Shown: positions 27,180 to 37,052 of the stretch, piece after piece
How the letters are laid out: each line of letters begins with the position of its first letter
Numbering within the stretch: the first letter of the stretch is position 1
Source: Alkalibacillus almallahensis
GTDB lineage: Bacteria; Bacillota; Bacilli; Bacillales; Alkalibacillaceae
Direction: 5' to 3'
DNA: 64,000 nt
Assembly: GCF_011761495.1 (NCBI RefSeq)
Contig: NZ_JAASRU010000005.1
Location: 1 to 64,000 of the forward strand
Notes under the pieces: model-generated
Seen by the model: the letters and a program-made list of their open reading frames with translations, nothing else
Told to the model about the DNA's origin: nothing
Databases searched by the model: none
Made by a program: the position numbers and the translations under genes

Positions 27180-28340
27180 CTATTTTTCATGTTTAAACAT
27201 TCTACGAATAATGTATTCTTTAAAATTTAAAATTCCTTTGATTAAAGAATATTTCCATGGCAAAACTGAATTAAAATCTAGATCTTTTTTTATGTCAATT
27301 TTCCCTTTTATAATAGTCGGGACTTCTTCTCCAAGATCATATAGATAAATATCATCTCCAGTTTCATCAAATATAATATTAACATCATGTGGTTTAAAAC
27401 TTAGTGAATATCTTTTTATTACATTATAATTCATCCTCTTTTTAGTTAAGACATACCTTTTATAGAAATTATGATTTTTTGTTCCATACAAATCTACACA
27501 TAAATTTGAATTATTAATCCCTAAGTAACACTCACCTATCTCCATATTTTCAAAAAAAACATCATATTTTATTCCATTCTCGAAATCAGTAAATTTATAA
27601 TCTTTAATTCCATGAAGTAGAGGTACTTGATACATATTGCTTTGTTGTTTTGCATGTTCACCTATTTCAGAAGCATTTGTAGATAATGATATATAAGGAT
27701 ATACAAAAAACTTATTGGTTTCAACTATATATTTCATGTAAAATTTCTTCCAAGAAGTTTCAGGCCAACTATATATTTTGGAAGGCATATCATAACCTGT
27801 CTTCAATGTATTATTGTTTTCATACCACGACCTAAAATCATTCCACATTTCTTTTGACCAACATTGCCCCCAAGATTGGGCGCTTTGTATAAAATATACA
27901 TCGGAATGATCTTGCATTGGAGCAAATGGCTTTTCTGCCATTTCGTTAATTAGTGGTGAATACAATGATATACCAGCTATTTTTGAATCATTTTTATAAT
28001 AATTCAAAGCTTCTTTCGAGAATTTGTAAAAATTCTCTGCAGGAACAATGTCGTCTTCAAATATAATTACAGCTTCATAGCTATTTGTTAGATCACCACA
28101 CTTTAAAATATGATTTCGTAATCCTTGTCTTTCCTTGAAGGTTCTTACGTATTTGTTACCAACATTCCAGTTATAATTATCTGCAATTTCCTTTACTACT
28201 TTTTCTTTATCACTTTTATCAATACTTATTATTAAATCAACATTATCATTGCCATAGTATGAATTTTTTAAAGCCTTAAGTAACCGTTCTAATGAAGAAG
28301 GTCTATTATAAGTTACGACCACCACTGCTATGTCTGAAAT
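27180..28340 (-). CDS. GT-A fold glycosyltransferase, probable ATT start
   Basis: This protein of about 386 residues has a GT2/GNT-I-like N-terminal domain: first strand AVVVVTYNRPSSLERLL, then the metal-binding FEDDIVPAENF and the SAQSWGQCWSKEMW loop. The C-terminal ~130 residues are a less conserved beta-rich region. Sugar and acceptor are unknown. AAAGGAGG lies eight bases before an ATT codon at 28340. No ATG, GTG or TTG exists between the upstream stop and the GTG at 28325, which would cut into the first strand. ATT is therefore the likely start. Confidence 0.75.
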   Translation of the reverse strand: MSDIAVVVVTYNRPSSLERLLKALKNSYYGNDNVDLIISIDKSDKEKVVKEIADNYNWNVGNKYVRTFKERQGLRNHILKCGDLTNSYEAVIIFEDDIVPAENFYKFSKEALNYYKNDSKIAGISLYSPLINEMAEKPFAPMQDHSDVYFIQSAQSWGQCWSKEMWNDFRSWYENNNTLKTGYDMPSKIYSWPETSWKKFYMKYIVETNKFFVYPYISLSTNASEIGEHAKQQSNMYQVPLLHGIKDYKFTDFENGIKYDVFFENMEIGECYLGINNSNLCVDLYGTKNHNFYKRYVLTKKRMNYNVIKRYSLSFKPHDVNIIFDETGDDIYLYDLGEEVPTIIKGKIDIKKDLDFNSVLPWKYSLIKGILNFKEYIIRRMFKHEK

Positions 28341-28385
28341 AAAGATAACCTCCTTTATACTAGATTTAAGATTTTATTTACAAAT

Positions 28386-29642
28386 TCAAAGTACTATTTT
28401 TTTACCTATGGTCTTTTCCCACAATAGTATGAGTATTACAACTAAAACAATTAACTTCGTAGCACTTGTTGTTAATATCAATTTACCAATCGGCAATGAA
28501 AACATTTGTAATACTATTAAAAAATTTATTATATAAACAACACTCCTAGAGTGCATTGATTGATATGTATATTTAGATAAAAATCCTAATAGAAAGCAAA
28601 AAAGCAATAGACCAATATAACCATAATTCTCAATTAATTTCATAGAATCTGGTGTCCATTTGACACCAACATCTATCAAACTTCTAACAGATTGAGTTAA
28701 ATTAAGATTTGAATTTAACATACCAGGAAAGAAACCCGAAATAAGGTTAGTTGAAGAGCTAAACCATATTTCTTGTATATAAGTGGAAGTGTAGAAAAAA
28801 CCGAATCCTAAGTAATTAAAAATAGAAAGAATAAATATCGATAATTCTTGTGAAATTTTTGGTAAAATTTCATTTGAATTATATTGAATATCATTTGTGA
28901 TATGTTGGTTAAATTCTACTCCTCTGAGTCCTAACATAAAATTAAAGATAAAAATCATTATCAATATAACAAAAGTTATTTTTAAATAATTTGATAAGTT
29001 TAGTTTTTTTGTGGCATATATTTTTTGTCTAACAAAAATTATGAAAATTATCAAAATTACTATCTCAAACAATTCGAAATTCGTGCCTCTTGCTTGTCCA
29101 AAATAAATATGTGGGATGGAGATCATTATAATAAAAAATAAATTGAATTTACTTATTTTTTTATTATGTGTAAAAACTGTAATGTAACTGTAAATTAAAA
29201 CGAATTTTATTATAAAAAGCATGAGAACGTAAGGTATCTTAGACAGATTAAACTGTGATAAGTTATTCGTTCTGAAATATTCTTGATATTGATTATATTG
29301 TGAACCACCATCTAAGAATAACTGCATCAAACTGATTGGAGTTTGCCCTGTATAATAATTAGTAGCCAGTATTGAAAAAACGTTTACAATAATTATTACA
29401 AACATTAGCTTCATTTTACTTAAACGAAACAATAAAGGCTGAGTGTTTTGTGCTTTCCTATTAAAGTTTGTCTGTTTAAGATTAAATGATCTTATCCCTA
29501 AATTAAAAAAAATGTAGTTTAACCACAACATTATTATTGAGGGAATAATATAAAATAATGATAATGTTGTTGAAAATATAGCAAGTAATATGTATATCGA
29601 AAATAAAATGTATAAGAATTTCACTATTTTTAATGTGTTCAT
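28386..29642 (-). CDS. Wzy-type polysaccharide polymerase
   Basis: This 418-residue polytopic protein has about ten to twelve hydrophobic segments and a larger periplasmic-type loop around residues 225-300. It has the very A/T-rich, poorly conserved sequence usual for Wzy polymerases, which join repeat units at the outer membrane face. FGQARGTNFELFEI resembles a recurring Wzy/EpsG-like loop with Arg. Function rests on topology and context with Wzx and the chain-length regulator. Ribosome site AGGAAGAG precedes the ATG. Confidence 0.75.
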   Translation of the reverse strand: MNTLKIVKFLYILFSIYILLAIFSTTLSLFYIIPSIIMLWLNYIFFNLGIRSFNLKQTNFNRKAQNTQPLLFRLSKMKLMFVIIIVNVFSILATNYYTGQTPISLMQLFLDGGSQYNQYQEYFRTNNLSQFNLSKIPYVLMLFIIKFVLIYSYITVFTHNKKISKFNLFFIIMISIPHIYFGQARGTNFELFEIVILIIFIIFVRQKIYATKKLNLSNYLKITFVILIMIFIFNFMLGLRGVEFNQHITNDIQYNSNEILPKISQELSIFILSIFNYLGFGFFYTSTYIQEIWFSSSTNLISGFFPGMLNSNLNLTQSVRSLIDVGVKWTPDSMKLIENYGYIGLLLFCFLLGFLSKYTYQSMHSRSVVYIINFLIVLQMFSLPIGKLILTTSATKLIVLVVILILLWEKTIGKKIVL

Positions 29643-29692
29643 ATATAACTCTTCCTATTTAAAATTAAAATAAACAAACTTAACTTTTTGAT

Positions 29693-30979
29693 TTATTGTC
29701 TTAGTTTTTGTATTTCTGTAAGAAACTTCTTTGATATTCTATCTTGATTATGATTGGATAGAAACCTTTCTCTAGATTTTCGTATTAATTTTTTTTGTAG
29801 TGTATCATTATTTAAAAAATTCCTTAGGTTTTCTTCTATATTGTTAATGTTTGTGATGCAATAGCCAACATCTTTTAAATATTCAACTGAAGCTATATCA
29901 TTTGGACCTACAGCTAAAATAGGCTTTTCGAACGATAAATATTCTGGAATTTTGGTAGACATCGAAAGTCTTGTATCTTCTATATCCTTCACCTCAAATG
30001 ATTCTACATGAACTAATATATCTGAATTATTCAAAACTTTTGTTAATTCATCCCTATTTAATGATCCACAAAACTCACTAGAATCTTCTCTATTCAATTT
30101 ACTTAAAATCTTCTTATTAGGTTCATTATTAGAATAAATATACAATTTGACTGGTTTGTTTAATCGTTTATTAATTAATTCAATTGCTTTCGCTATTTCT
30201 ATTAAACTCTTATGTCTGTTGTGTTGTAGTCCGCCAGCGTAAACTAGTGACATTTCAGATTTATCTTTTTGATTATAATTTGCTTTTTTAAAACTTGTAG
30301 TTGAATTCATAAATACTACACTATCTTTATCAAAAATTTCGTGATATTTATACCTCATTTTTTCTGAGATAGTGATAAACTTATCAGATGAGTATATTAC
30401 TTCATTTAATTGTTTTCTGATTTTCTTCCTTCTAATATTTTCAAGCCAAGATGAATTGGTTCTAGGTAAAATATAATCATCAGTTACATAGGTTATTAAT
30501 TTTGCATTAAATTTATTTCTTACAAAATTAGTAATGTCATAAGCGAATGAACTATCTCCTGCACAAAACAAAATTACTTCAGGAGAAACTTCTTCAAGCC
30601 AATCATTCAGTCTTTTACTATTCCATTTATTTTTTAGCCAAAAACTTTCTCTCAATAATCTAAAAGATTCTTTTGTTTTAATTAAATTTTTAAGATTATT
30701 TGAATCAGTTTTTTCTTCTCGTTTTTCACTTTCGATTTTTCCCACTATTTTTCCGACATCATTTCTTTTTAAAAAGAAACTCTGAAACATTTCTTCATCA
30801 GTTATCCTAAAGAAATTGTTACAATTATCACTCTGAGGAACTTCTTTACTTAGGTATAATTGTGAGATATTCTCCTCCGGAATATCTTTGATGAGCGAGT
30901 TCAAAGTTTTCCCATTATTGCGTGTGAAACTTAATGCATTATTACTTATTATAAGCAGATTAGGAAAGTCATTACTCAT
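29693..30979 (-). CDS. Glycosyltransferase, GT4-like
   Basis: This protein of about 428 residues has a GT-B fold. The N-terminal part begins PNLLIISNNALSFTRNNGKT. The C-terminal donor domain holds SLVYAGGLQHNRHKSL and the final STKIPEYLSFEKPILAVGP, equivalent to the GT4 nucleotide-sugar site. Donor and acceptor are unknown. The ATG at 30979 overlaps the end of capG by 8 bp (ATGAGTAA), so translational coupling is likely. An in-frame ATG at 31006 lies inside capG. Confidence 0.82.
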   Translation of the reverse strand: MSNDFPNLLIISNNALSFTRNNGKTLNSLIKDIPEENISQLYLSKEVPQSDNCNNFFRITDEEMFQSFFLKRNDVGKIVGKIESEKREEKTDSNNLKNLIKTKESFRLLRESFWLKNKWNSKRLNDWLEEVSPEVILFCAGDSSFAYDITNFVRNKFNAKLITYVTDDYILPRTNSSWLENIRRKKIRKQLNEVIYSSDKFITISEKMRYKYHEIFDKDSVVFMNSTTSFKKANYNQKDKSEMSLVYAGGLQHNRHKSLIEIAKAIELINKRLNKPVKLYIYSNNEPNKKILSKLNREDSSEFCGSLNRDELTKVLNNSDILVHVESFEVKDIEDTRLSMSTKIPEYLSFEKPILAVGPNDIASVEYLKDVGYCITNINNIEENLRNFLNNDTLQKKLIRKSRERFLSNHNQDRISKKFLTEIQKLRQ

Positions 30980-32102
30980 TATTTTGCCATACCTTTCTAT
31001 TAACATAATCAGTATAAGATAAAATGATTCTTACAACTTTCTCAGAAACGTTAGGCATACTATAATCATTTACCAACCTTAAAGTAGTACTATCTTGATC
31101 ATTCAAAACTGTTAACCCTTGTAGGATTCTTTCTTTCTTTAACCCTATCATCATAACTGATGTTTCTTCCATTGCCTCTGGTCTTTCATGTGCCTCTCTA
31201 ATATTTAACGCTCTAAACCCTAATATAGAAGATTCTTCACTAATTGTACCGCTATCACTTAACACAGCACGCGAACTTATTTGTAATTTATTATAATCAT
31301 TAAACCCTAATGGCTTTAATGTTTGAATTAGTGAATGTAATGGAACATCATTAGATTCAATCATTTTCATAGTCCGAGGATGAGTACTGATTATTACCGG
31401 TATTTTAAAATGTTCAGCGATATAATTTAAGCTTTCCATTAAGTCATTAAAATTTCGCTCTGAATTAATATTTTCTTCTCGGTGAGCTGATACAAGGAAA
31501 TAGTTACCCTCTTCAAGCTCAAGTTCCTGTAATACATCAGAATTCTTTATATCGTCTTGTCTTGAGTTTAAAACTTCATACATAGGGCTACCTGTTTTAA
31601 TAACTCGATCTGCTGATAATCCCTCATTAATCAAATATTCTCTAGCAATACTACTATAAGTCAAATTAATATCAGCAGTATGATCCACAATTTTTCGGTT
31701 TGTTTCTTCAGGCACACGTTGGTCAAAACAACGATTTCCTGCTTCCATATGAAAAATCGGGATTTTCTTGCGTTTGGCTGCAATGGCCGTTAAACAACTA
31801 TTTGTATCACCCAACACCAATAGTGCATCTGGATTAACTTCATCCAAAACGGGGTCAATAGCGATAAATATATTTCCTATTGTTTCTATCGCTGAACCTT
31901 GTGCTGAATTCAAAAAGAAATCTGGTTTTCTTAAATGGAAATCTTTAAAAAACACTTCATTCAATTCATAATCATAGTTTTGACCTGTATGGACAAGTGT
32001 ATGATCAATTGCATCTGATTGTTCCAGTTTATTAATAACAGTTGACAATCGAATAATTTCAGGGCGAGTACCTACTACCGTCATGACTTTCAACATTTCC
32101 AT
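30972..32102 (-). CDS. capG: UDP-N-acetylglucosamine 2-epimerase family, CapG/FnlC type
   Basis: This 376-residue WecB-fold enzyme completes UDP-N-acetyl-L-fucosamine synthesis by C2 epimerisation of the CapF product. Motifs are TVVGTRPEIIRLS at the start, HTGQNYDYELN, HMEAGNRCFDQRVPEETNRK and SDSGTISEESSILG. The adjacent capF and capE, in the order E-F-G, identify the pathway rather than ManNAc synthesis. The start at 32102 follows GGAGG by nine bases; a longer reading frame would overlap capF. Confidence 0.9.
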   Translation of the reverse strand: MEMLKVMTVVGTRPEIIRLSTVINKLEQSDAIDHTLVHTGQNYDYELNEVFFKDFHLRKPDFFLNSAQGSAIETIGNIFIAIDPVLDEVNPDALLVLGDTNSCLTAIAAKRKKIPIFHMEAGNRCFDQRVPEETNRKIVDHTADINLTYSSIAREYLINEGLSADRVIKTGSPMYEVLNSRQDDIKNSDVLQELELEEGNYFLVSAHREENINSERNFNDLMESLNYIAEHFKIPVIISTHPRTMKMIESNDVPLHSLIQTLKPLGFNDYNKLQISSRAVLSDSGTISEESSILGFRALNIREAHERPEAMEETSVMMIGLKKERILQGLTVLNDQDSTTLRLVNDYSMPNVSEKVVRIILSYTDYVNRKVWQNNE

Positions 32103-32106
32103 TTTA

Positions 32107-33216
32107 TTAAACCTCCAAATAGTGCGTATCAGGGTTATCAGGGTCAAATAGTTCATTCGCCCACATTAATGTTACCATTTCTGTGTCTCCTAAATTCTCG
32201 ATATTATGCGTATAACCGACTGGAATATCAATCACTTCAAGTTGTTCACCTGAAACATGATATTCAATTATCTTGTCGCTTCCATATTGACGGAATCGGA
32301 TAACACCTTCACCTGAAACTACTAAAAATTTCTCGTTTTTTGTATGATGCCAATGATTCCCTTTAGTTATGCCTGGTTTGCTAACATTCACTGAAACTTG
32401 TCCTCGATCAGGCGTCTTCAAAATCTCAGTGAAAGAACCACGATGATCAACATTCTTCTTCAATGGGTAACTAAAATTATCAGTATCTAAATAACTTAAA
32501 TAAGTACTATAGAGTTTCTTTGTAAATTCATCAGACAAGTCGGGAACAAAATAATTATTTCTGCTATCTTTAAATGACTGTATTAATTCAACTATATTTC
32601 CTAAAGTAACACGATGAACAGTAGGCACTTCACAAAAATAATCAATTTTGTTCGGACTGTTATTTAAAGCTTGAAGAAATTCTTTAACGACATCGTCAAT
32701 GTAAACAAGTTGCATAACTACATTGGGATCATTTACTTGAATAGGTATATCGTTAGCAATGTTATAACAAAAAGTAGCCACAGCACTATTATAATTCGGT
32801 TCACTCCATTTACCGAACACATTAGGTAATCGATAGATATATGTACTAACTTGGTGTCGCTCACCATAATCAAACACTAAATCTTCTCCTGCTTTTTTAC
32901 TTTTTCCATAAAGATTATCCTGTTCAGCCTGTATAGAAGAGGTGATTAAAATTGGGCTACGGTTATTATGTTTCTTTAACTTATTAAGCAACTCATTAGT
33001 TAAATCATAATTACCTTCCATGAACTCCTCGTCACGTTCAGGACGATTTACTCCAGCTAAATGAAAAATAAAATCAGCATTATGACAATAGTCTTCAAGA
33101 TCATCTAGTGAACTATTACGATTAAACAATAATAATTCATCATGACCTTGACTTTCCAATTCAGCTATCAAGTTTTTAGCAATAAAGCCATTTGATCCTG
33201 TTATCAAGATTTTCAT
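32107..33216 (-). CDS. capF: CapF/FnlB-type bifunctional reductase with cupin domain
   Basis: This 369-residue enzyme is the second step to UDP-FucNAc. The N-terminal short-chain reductase domain (about 1-245) starts with ITGSNGFIAKNL and has the YxxxK-type stretch around LYGKSKKAGEDL. The C-terminal cupin domain (about 255-365) contains KPGITKGNHWHHTKNEKF, the metal-binding histidines. Staphylococcal CapF has the same fusion. It overlaps capE by 4 bp (ATGA), and capG follows after a few bases. Confidence 0.92.
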   Translation of the reverse strand: MKILITGSNGFIAKNLIAELESQGHDELLLFNRNSSLDDLEDYCHNADFIFHLAGVNRPERDEEFMEGNYDLTNELLNKLKKHNNRSPILITSSIQAEQDNLYGKSKKAGEDLVFDYGERHQVSTYIYRLPNVFGKWSEPNYNSAVATFCYNIANDIPIQVNDPNVVMQLVYIDDVVKEFLQALNNSPNKIDYFCEVPTVHRVTLGNIVELIQSFKDSRNNYFVPDLSDEFTKKLYSTYLSYLDTDNFSYPLKKNVDHRGSFTEILKTPDRGQVSVNVSKPGITKGNHWHHTKNEKFLVVSGEGVIRFRQYGSDKIIEYHVSGEQLEVIDIPVGYTHNIENLGDTEMVTLMWANELFDPDNPDTHYLEV

Positions 33217-34235
33217 GATTTATGCCATCCTTTCAATGCCTCTTGTACAACATCTAGAGTTAATAGTTTTTCTTTAACCTGGTCTATAGACAATCGTTCT
33301 GTATTATGAGAATTATACTCATCATCAGTAGATAATTCTTCACTACCTTCAACAAAATACTTATCATAATTAAGGTCTCTAGTATCTGCAGGAACACGAT
33401 AGAATCCACCTAAATCTTCAGCTACAACATGTTCTTCTTTAGTTAGTAGTGTTTCGTATAATTTCTCGCCATGCCTTGTACCTATAACTTTTATTTCATT
33501 ATCAGCATTAAACAACTCTTTTAATGCTTTTGCTAAATCTCCAATCGTTGAAGCTGGAGCTTTTTGAACCATGATATCTCCAGATTCAGCATTTTCGTAT
33601 GCAAAAATCACTAACTCAACCGCTTCTTCTAATGTCATGAGAAACCTTGTCATTTCGGGATCTGTAATTGTAATAGGTTGATCATTTTTGATTTGATCAA
33701 TAAATAACGGTATCACTGAACCACGAGAAGCCATCACATTACCATACCTAGTACCACTAATCAAAGTTCTTTCCGGATCAACTGTTTTGGATTTCGCAAC
33801 AAACACTTTCTCCATCATCGCTTTCGAAATCCCCATAGCGTTTATAGGATAAGCTGCTTTATCCGTAGATAAACAAATAACCTTTTCAATTCCTGCTTCG
33901 ATGGCTGCTTGTAATACATTTTCAGTTCCTTCAACATTTGTTTTAACGGCTTCCATTGGGAAAAATTCACACGAAGGCACTTGTTTCAAAGCTGCAGCAT
34001 GAAATATGTAATCAACACCGTACATAGCATCTTTAACGCTTTGTTTATCTCTTACATCACCTATGTAAAATTTAAGTTTGTTATTTTGATAATGTTTACG
34101 CAAATCATCTTGTTTCTTTTCATCACGTGATAAAATTCGAATTTCTTTCACATCTGTTTCTAAAAACCGTCGCATAACAGCATTACCGAAAGATCCTGTC
34201 CCACCTGTTATTAAAATTGTTTTATTAGTAAACAC
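33213..34235 (-). CDS. capE: UDP-GlcNAc 4,6-dehydratase/5-epimerase, CapE/FnlA type
   Basis: This 340-residue soluble extended SDR enzyme makes the first intermediate of UDP-N-acetyl-L-fucosamine. It has the NAD motif TGGTGSFGNAVMRRFL, then HAAALKQVPSCEFFP and STDKAAYPINAMGISKAMMEK with the catalytic Lys pattern of this group. The GTG at 34235 fits both the usual N-terminus (xFTNKTILITGG) and the GAGG ten bases upstream. A GTG at 34244 overlaps the sulfotransferase stop and is too close to that site. It belongs to one transcriptional unit with capF, capG and genes upstream. Confidence 0.92.
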   Translation of the reverse strand: MFTNKTILITGGTGSFGNAVMRRFLETDVKEIRILSRDEKKQDDLRKHYQNNKLKFYIGDVRDKQSVKDAMYGVDYIFHAAALKQVPSCEFFPMEAVKTNVEGTENVLQAAIEAGIEKVICLSTDKAAYPINAMGISKAMMEKVFVAKSKTVDPERTLISGTRYGNVMASRGSVIPLFIDQIKNDQPITITDPEMTRFLMTLEEAVELVIFAYENAESGDIMVQKAPASTIGDLAKALKELFNADNEIKVIGTRHGEKLYETLLTKEEHVVAEDLGGFYRVPADTRDLNYDKYFVEGSEELSTDDEYNSHNTERLSIDQVKEKLLTLDVVQEALKGWHKS

Positions 34236-34240
34236 TTTTC

Positions 34241-35101
34241 TCACACCTCAATAAATTGATCTAATAATTTTTGATAAGTATTTCCGACAATTCCATTTAT
34301 TTTAGCGATTTCTTCATCACTCAAAGTTTCATAGCCTTTACCTATACTTTTTGCAGATACTTCTGAGCATATAGATTTTAATTTATCATAATTATATTCA
34401 ATATGGAGTGAGTCTAAAATAAATTTGATTTGTTTTTCAGGATTACGAACTAAATCATTATATTCCACTGCTATATATTTACTTTCTTGCATTTTTAATA
34501 AGGAGTTCATAGTATTACTCACTGATTTTTTCCATTGTTTTGCAGAGATTTCTACTGCACTTAATTTTTCAGCATCGTTTTCAAAACCGGTATATTTAGG
34601 TCCCCAGTAGGATAATCTTTTTTCATTATTCCAAAACTTTTGCAGTCTATTTAAAAGGTATTTTCCCCCATAATAAGGTATATCTTGTTTAGGAATAAAC
34701 CTAGCTTTCTTCGCTGTATACTTTAGGTCTAAACTGGCTTTCCACCTCTTGTCTGCACTTGCGATTACATCGATAGGGTCTCTGAAAATGAATAAATATT
34801 TGGCATCTTCCACGATTGAATCTACGAAATCAACTCTTAATGAATTTGCACATGTTTTTTCTATAACATGATTAACTTGATATTTGTCTTTCACCCATCT
34901 GAATTGTTTGTTTATATACTCTTTATTTTTACTGTTGATATTTTCAATCGAAAGTTCATCATGTTCTATAGTTTTATTGCCATAACGCCAGATATAATTG
35001 ATTTCATCACAAGGCCATGTCGCAAAGTCATTAAGTTCTGTTAATAAGTCCCTTAACATATTCGTCCCTGATCTCGCAGCACCAATAATAACAATATTCA
35101 T
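34241..35101 (-). CDS. Second sulfotransferase family protein
   Basis: The 286 residues begin with the PAPS-binding loop IIGAARSGTNML (residues 4-15). The 3'-phosphate motif is LFIFRDPIDVIAS (about 104-116). It is predicted to use PAPS made by the sat/cysC products to sulfate a sugar. It lies three bases after a GT4 gene and abuts capE, so it belongs to the core polysaccharide operon. That ties sulfation to this polymer rather than to sulfur assimilation. It is only distantly related to the sulfotransferase at 20.6 kb. Confidence 0.85.
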   Translation of the reverse strand: MNIVIIGAARSGTNMLRDLLTELNDFATWPCDEINYIWRYGNKTIEHDELSIENINSKNKEYINKQFRWVKDKYQVNHVIEKTCANSLRVDFVDSIVEDAKYLFIFRDPIDVIASADKRWKASLDLKYTAKKARFIPKQDIPYYGGKYLLNRLQKFWNNEKRLSYWGPKYTGFENDAEKLSAVEISAKQWKKSVSNTMNSLLKMQESKYIAVEYNDLVRNPEKQIKFILDSLHIEYNYDKLKSICSEVSAKSIGKGYETLSDEEIAKINGIVGNTYQKLLDQFIEV

Positions 35102-35103
35102 AA

Positions 35104-36318
35104 TTAATCCTCGACTTTTTCTATTATATTCTTATATGCTTTATCAGTTGTTAGATGATTCTCAAAATAGTTTCTACCATTAATAGATAATTCGTCTCTT
35201 AAATCTTTAGAAGATCTCAATTTCATTAAATTATTATAATATATATCTATATCTCCTGTTTCGGACCATAACCCACACCTTGCTTCTTCTTCAATTAATT
35301 TGCGATAATCTGTATTAACATCCGTCGCAGCTAAGACTGGTATTCCAAGCCTCATTAAATTCAAGGTTTTTGATGGTATGTTAGGGATTGTATAATTCCT
35401 ATTCAAGTTCACTAGACCAATATCACTTAATTTTAAAAGTTGGTCATACTCTTCTGTAGGAACAAAGTCAAATAGTGAAATATTATCTAACTTCTTATCT
35501 AAAACTAGATTTTTTATTTTTTCTTTCGCAATCCCTTTTCCAATAATTAAAAAATGTACATCATCCACACCGTTTAGTTTTAATCTTTCAGCTAATTTTA
35601 CTAAAAACTCTAACTCATTGGCTGGGCTAATATTTCCTCCAAACGTTAGTACAAACTTTTTATCAATGCCGTATTTCTGTTTAATTTTTTCCGCTTGCGT
35701 AGATTCTAGACGTTCCACATTATATACAGAAGACCAGTTTTCTAATTTAAAAAATTTACTCTTATCTACATTATTATTTTGTTGAATATAATTTATATTC
35801 CCTTGTGACATACATCCTAGATAATCAGATGTTTGATATAGTTTCTTTTCAATATACCTAAAAGCCTTATAAACTATATTTTTGTCCATCATTCCTATAT
35901 CAACTGCATTTTGTGGAAAAATATCTTTCACAACCAATAAGTATTCAGCATTAGGATGTTTTTTCTTTAATTTTTTCACAGTATAGTATAATGTGATTGC
36001 TGGAGTTGGATAAATAATTAGATCAAAATCAACATCAGAAAAATAGTCCTTTATAGCTTTATTAAAATGCAATGGCAATTGTATCGCCGTTAAACCTTTT
36101 TTGAACTTATTAACTCCGAAATAATCGCCGGCATTAATCCATAGTATCTTATGATTTGATTCTTCTTGAACGAAGGTCCTATCAGCATTTTTATGTTCTA
36201 ATAAGGCTGCCACATATACATTATGTCCTTGTTCAGCAAATTTTCTACTCAAATCCTTATACATATGTTCTCTACTTGGATCATAGGGGTAATTTAACAT
36301 TAAAAATAATACATTCAT
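35104..36318 (-). CDS. Glycosyltransferase family 4, WbuB-like
   Basis: This GT-B enzyme has about 404 residues. It starts MNVLFLMLNYPYDPSREHMY and carries the glycine loop FGGNISPANELEFLVKLAE and a C-terminal PNIPSKTLNLMRLGIPVLA donor site, as in WbuB-type transferases that often add FucNAc. That sugar would fit the capEFG genes alongside, but it is inference. The ATG at 36318 is preferred over an in-frame TTG at 36330, which overlaps the AGGCAGG ribosome site. Confidence 0.85.
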   Translation of the reverse strand: MNVLFLMLNYPYDPSREHMYKDLSRKFAEQGHNVYVAALLEHKNADRTFVQEESNHKILWINAGDYFGVNKFKKGLTAIQLPLHFNKAIKDYFSDVDFDLIIYPTPAITLYYTVKKLKKKHPNAEYLLVVKDIFPQNAVDIGMMDKNIVYKAFRYIEKKLYQTSDYLGCMSQGNINYIQQNNNVDKSKFFKLENWSSVYNVERLESTQAEKIKQKYGIDKKFVLTFGGNISPANELEFLVKLAERLKLNGVDDVHFLIIGKGIAKEKIKNLVLDKKLDNISLFDFVPTEEYDQLLKLSDIGLVNLNRNYTIPNIPSKTLNLMRLGIPVLAATDVNTDYRKLIEEEARCGLWSETGDIDIYYNNLMKLRSSKDLRDELSINGRNYFENHLTTDKAYKNIIEKVED

Positions 36319-36326
36319 AAAAGTTT

Positions 36327-37031
36327 TCAACCTGCCTTGTGATCATCAATCAATCTATTGCTTTCAACTATTTTAGCATAATATTCATCAATATCTATAA
36401 CATCTTCCCTGAGCAGATAATCACCTAAATCTTCTGCTGTCTCCATTCCTTCTGAAGATATACCTTCACGTTTGAAGACATTCATAGCAGTTATAAGAAC
36501 TATTTTAAGGTCCAAACTCCAAGATTGTTCTTTCAAATACTCTAAATCTAATGACAACTTATCTTCCCATGTAACACTGTTTCTTCCGTTTATTTGAGCC
36601 CAACCAGTTAACCCAGGTCTTAACTCATGTCTTTCTCTTTGTGCATCTGTCATAAAGACCATATCTTTAACCAGTTGCGGCCTTGGGCCTACAATAGACA
36701 TATCACCTTTAGTAATGTTTATTAGTTCAGGCAGTTCATCAAACGATGTTGACCGTAGAAACTTCCCAAATTTAGTTAAACGATCATCATCTGATAATAA
36801 TTCACCTTCACTATCTTTTTCATTTGTCATTGTCCGAAATTTGTACATAGTAAAAATAGTTTCATTTAAACCTGGGCGTTTTTGTTTAAAAAGAACTGGT
36901 GACCCAATTTTCACTTTAACAAGAATAGCTAAACTTATAAGTATAGGGCTTAGTATAAAAATAGATATTAGTGCAACTGTGAAATCAACAAACCTTTTAA
37001 CCCTTTTATTATACATACTGTTTTTTTTCAT
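36327..37031 (-). CDS. Initiating sugar-phosphate transferase (undecaprenyl-phosphate)
   Basis: This 234-residue bacterial sugar transferase is predicted to load the first sugar-phosphate onto undecaprenyl phosphate. One membrane helix (about 14-36) anchors it. KQKRPGLNE, MYKFRTM, STSFDELPELINITKG and RPGLTGWAQINGRN are the conserved catalytic motifs. It lacks the extra N-terminal membrane domain of WcaJ and so is the short EpsL/CapM-type form. The C-terminal ~45 acidic residues are unusual for short forms. It is between galU and a GT4 gene. Confidence 0.92.
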   Translation of the reverse strand: MKKNSMYNKRVKRFVDFTVALISIFILSPILISLAILVKVKIGSPVLFKQKRPGLNETIFTMYKFRTMTNEKDSEGELLSDDDRLTKFGKFLRSTSFDELPELINITKGDMSIVGPRPQLVKDMVFMTDAQRERHELRPGLTGWAQINGRNSVTWEDKLSLDLEYLKEQSWSLDLKIVLITAMNVFKREGISSEGMETAEDLGDYLLREDVIDIDEYYAKIVESNRLIDDHKAG

Positions 37032-37052
37032 GTTGTATCACGACCTTTTGTT

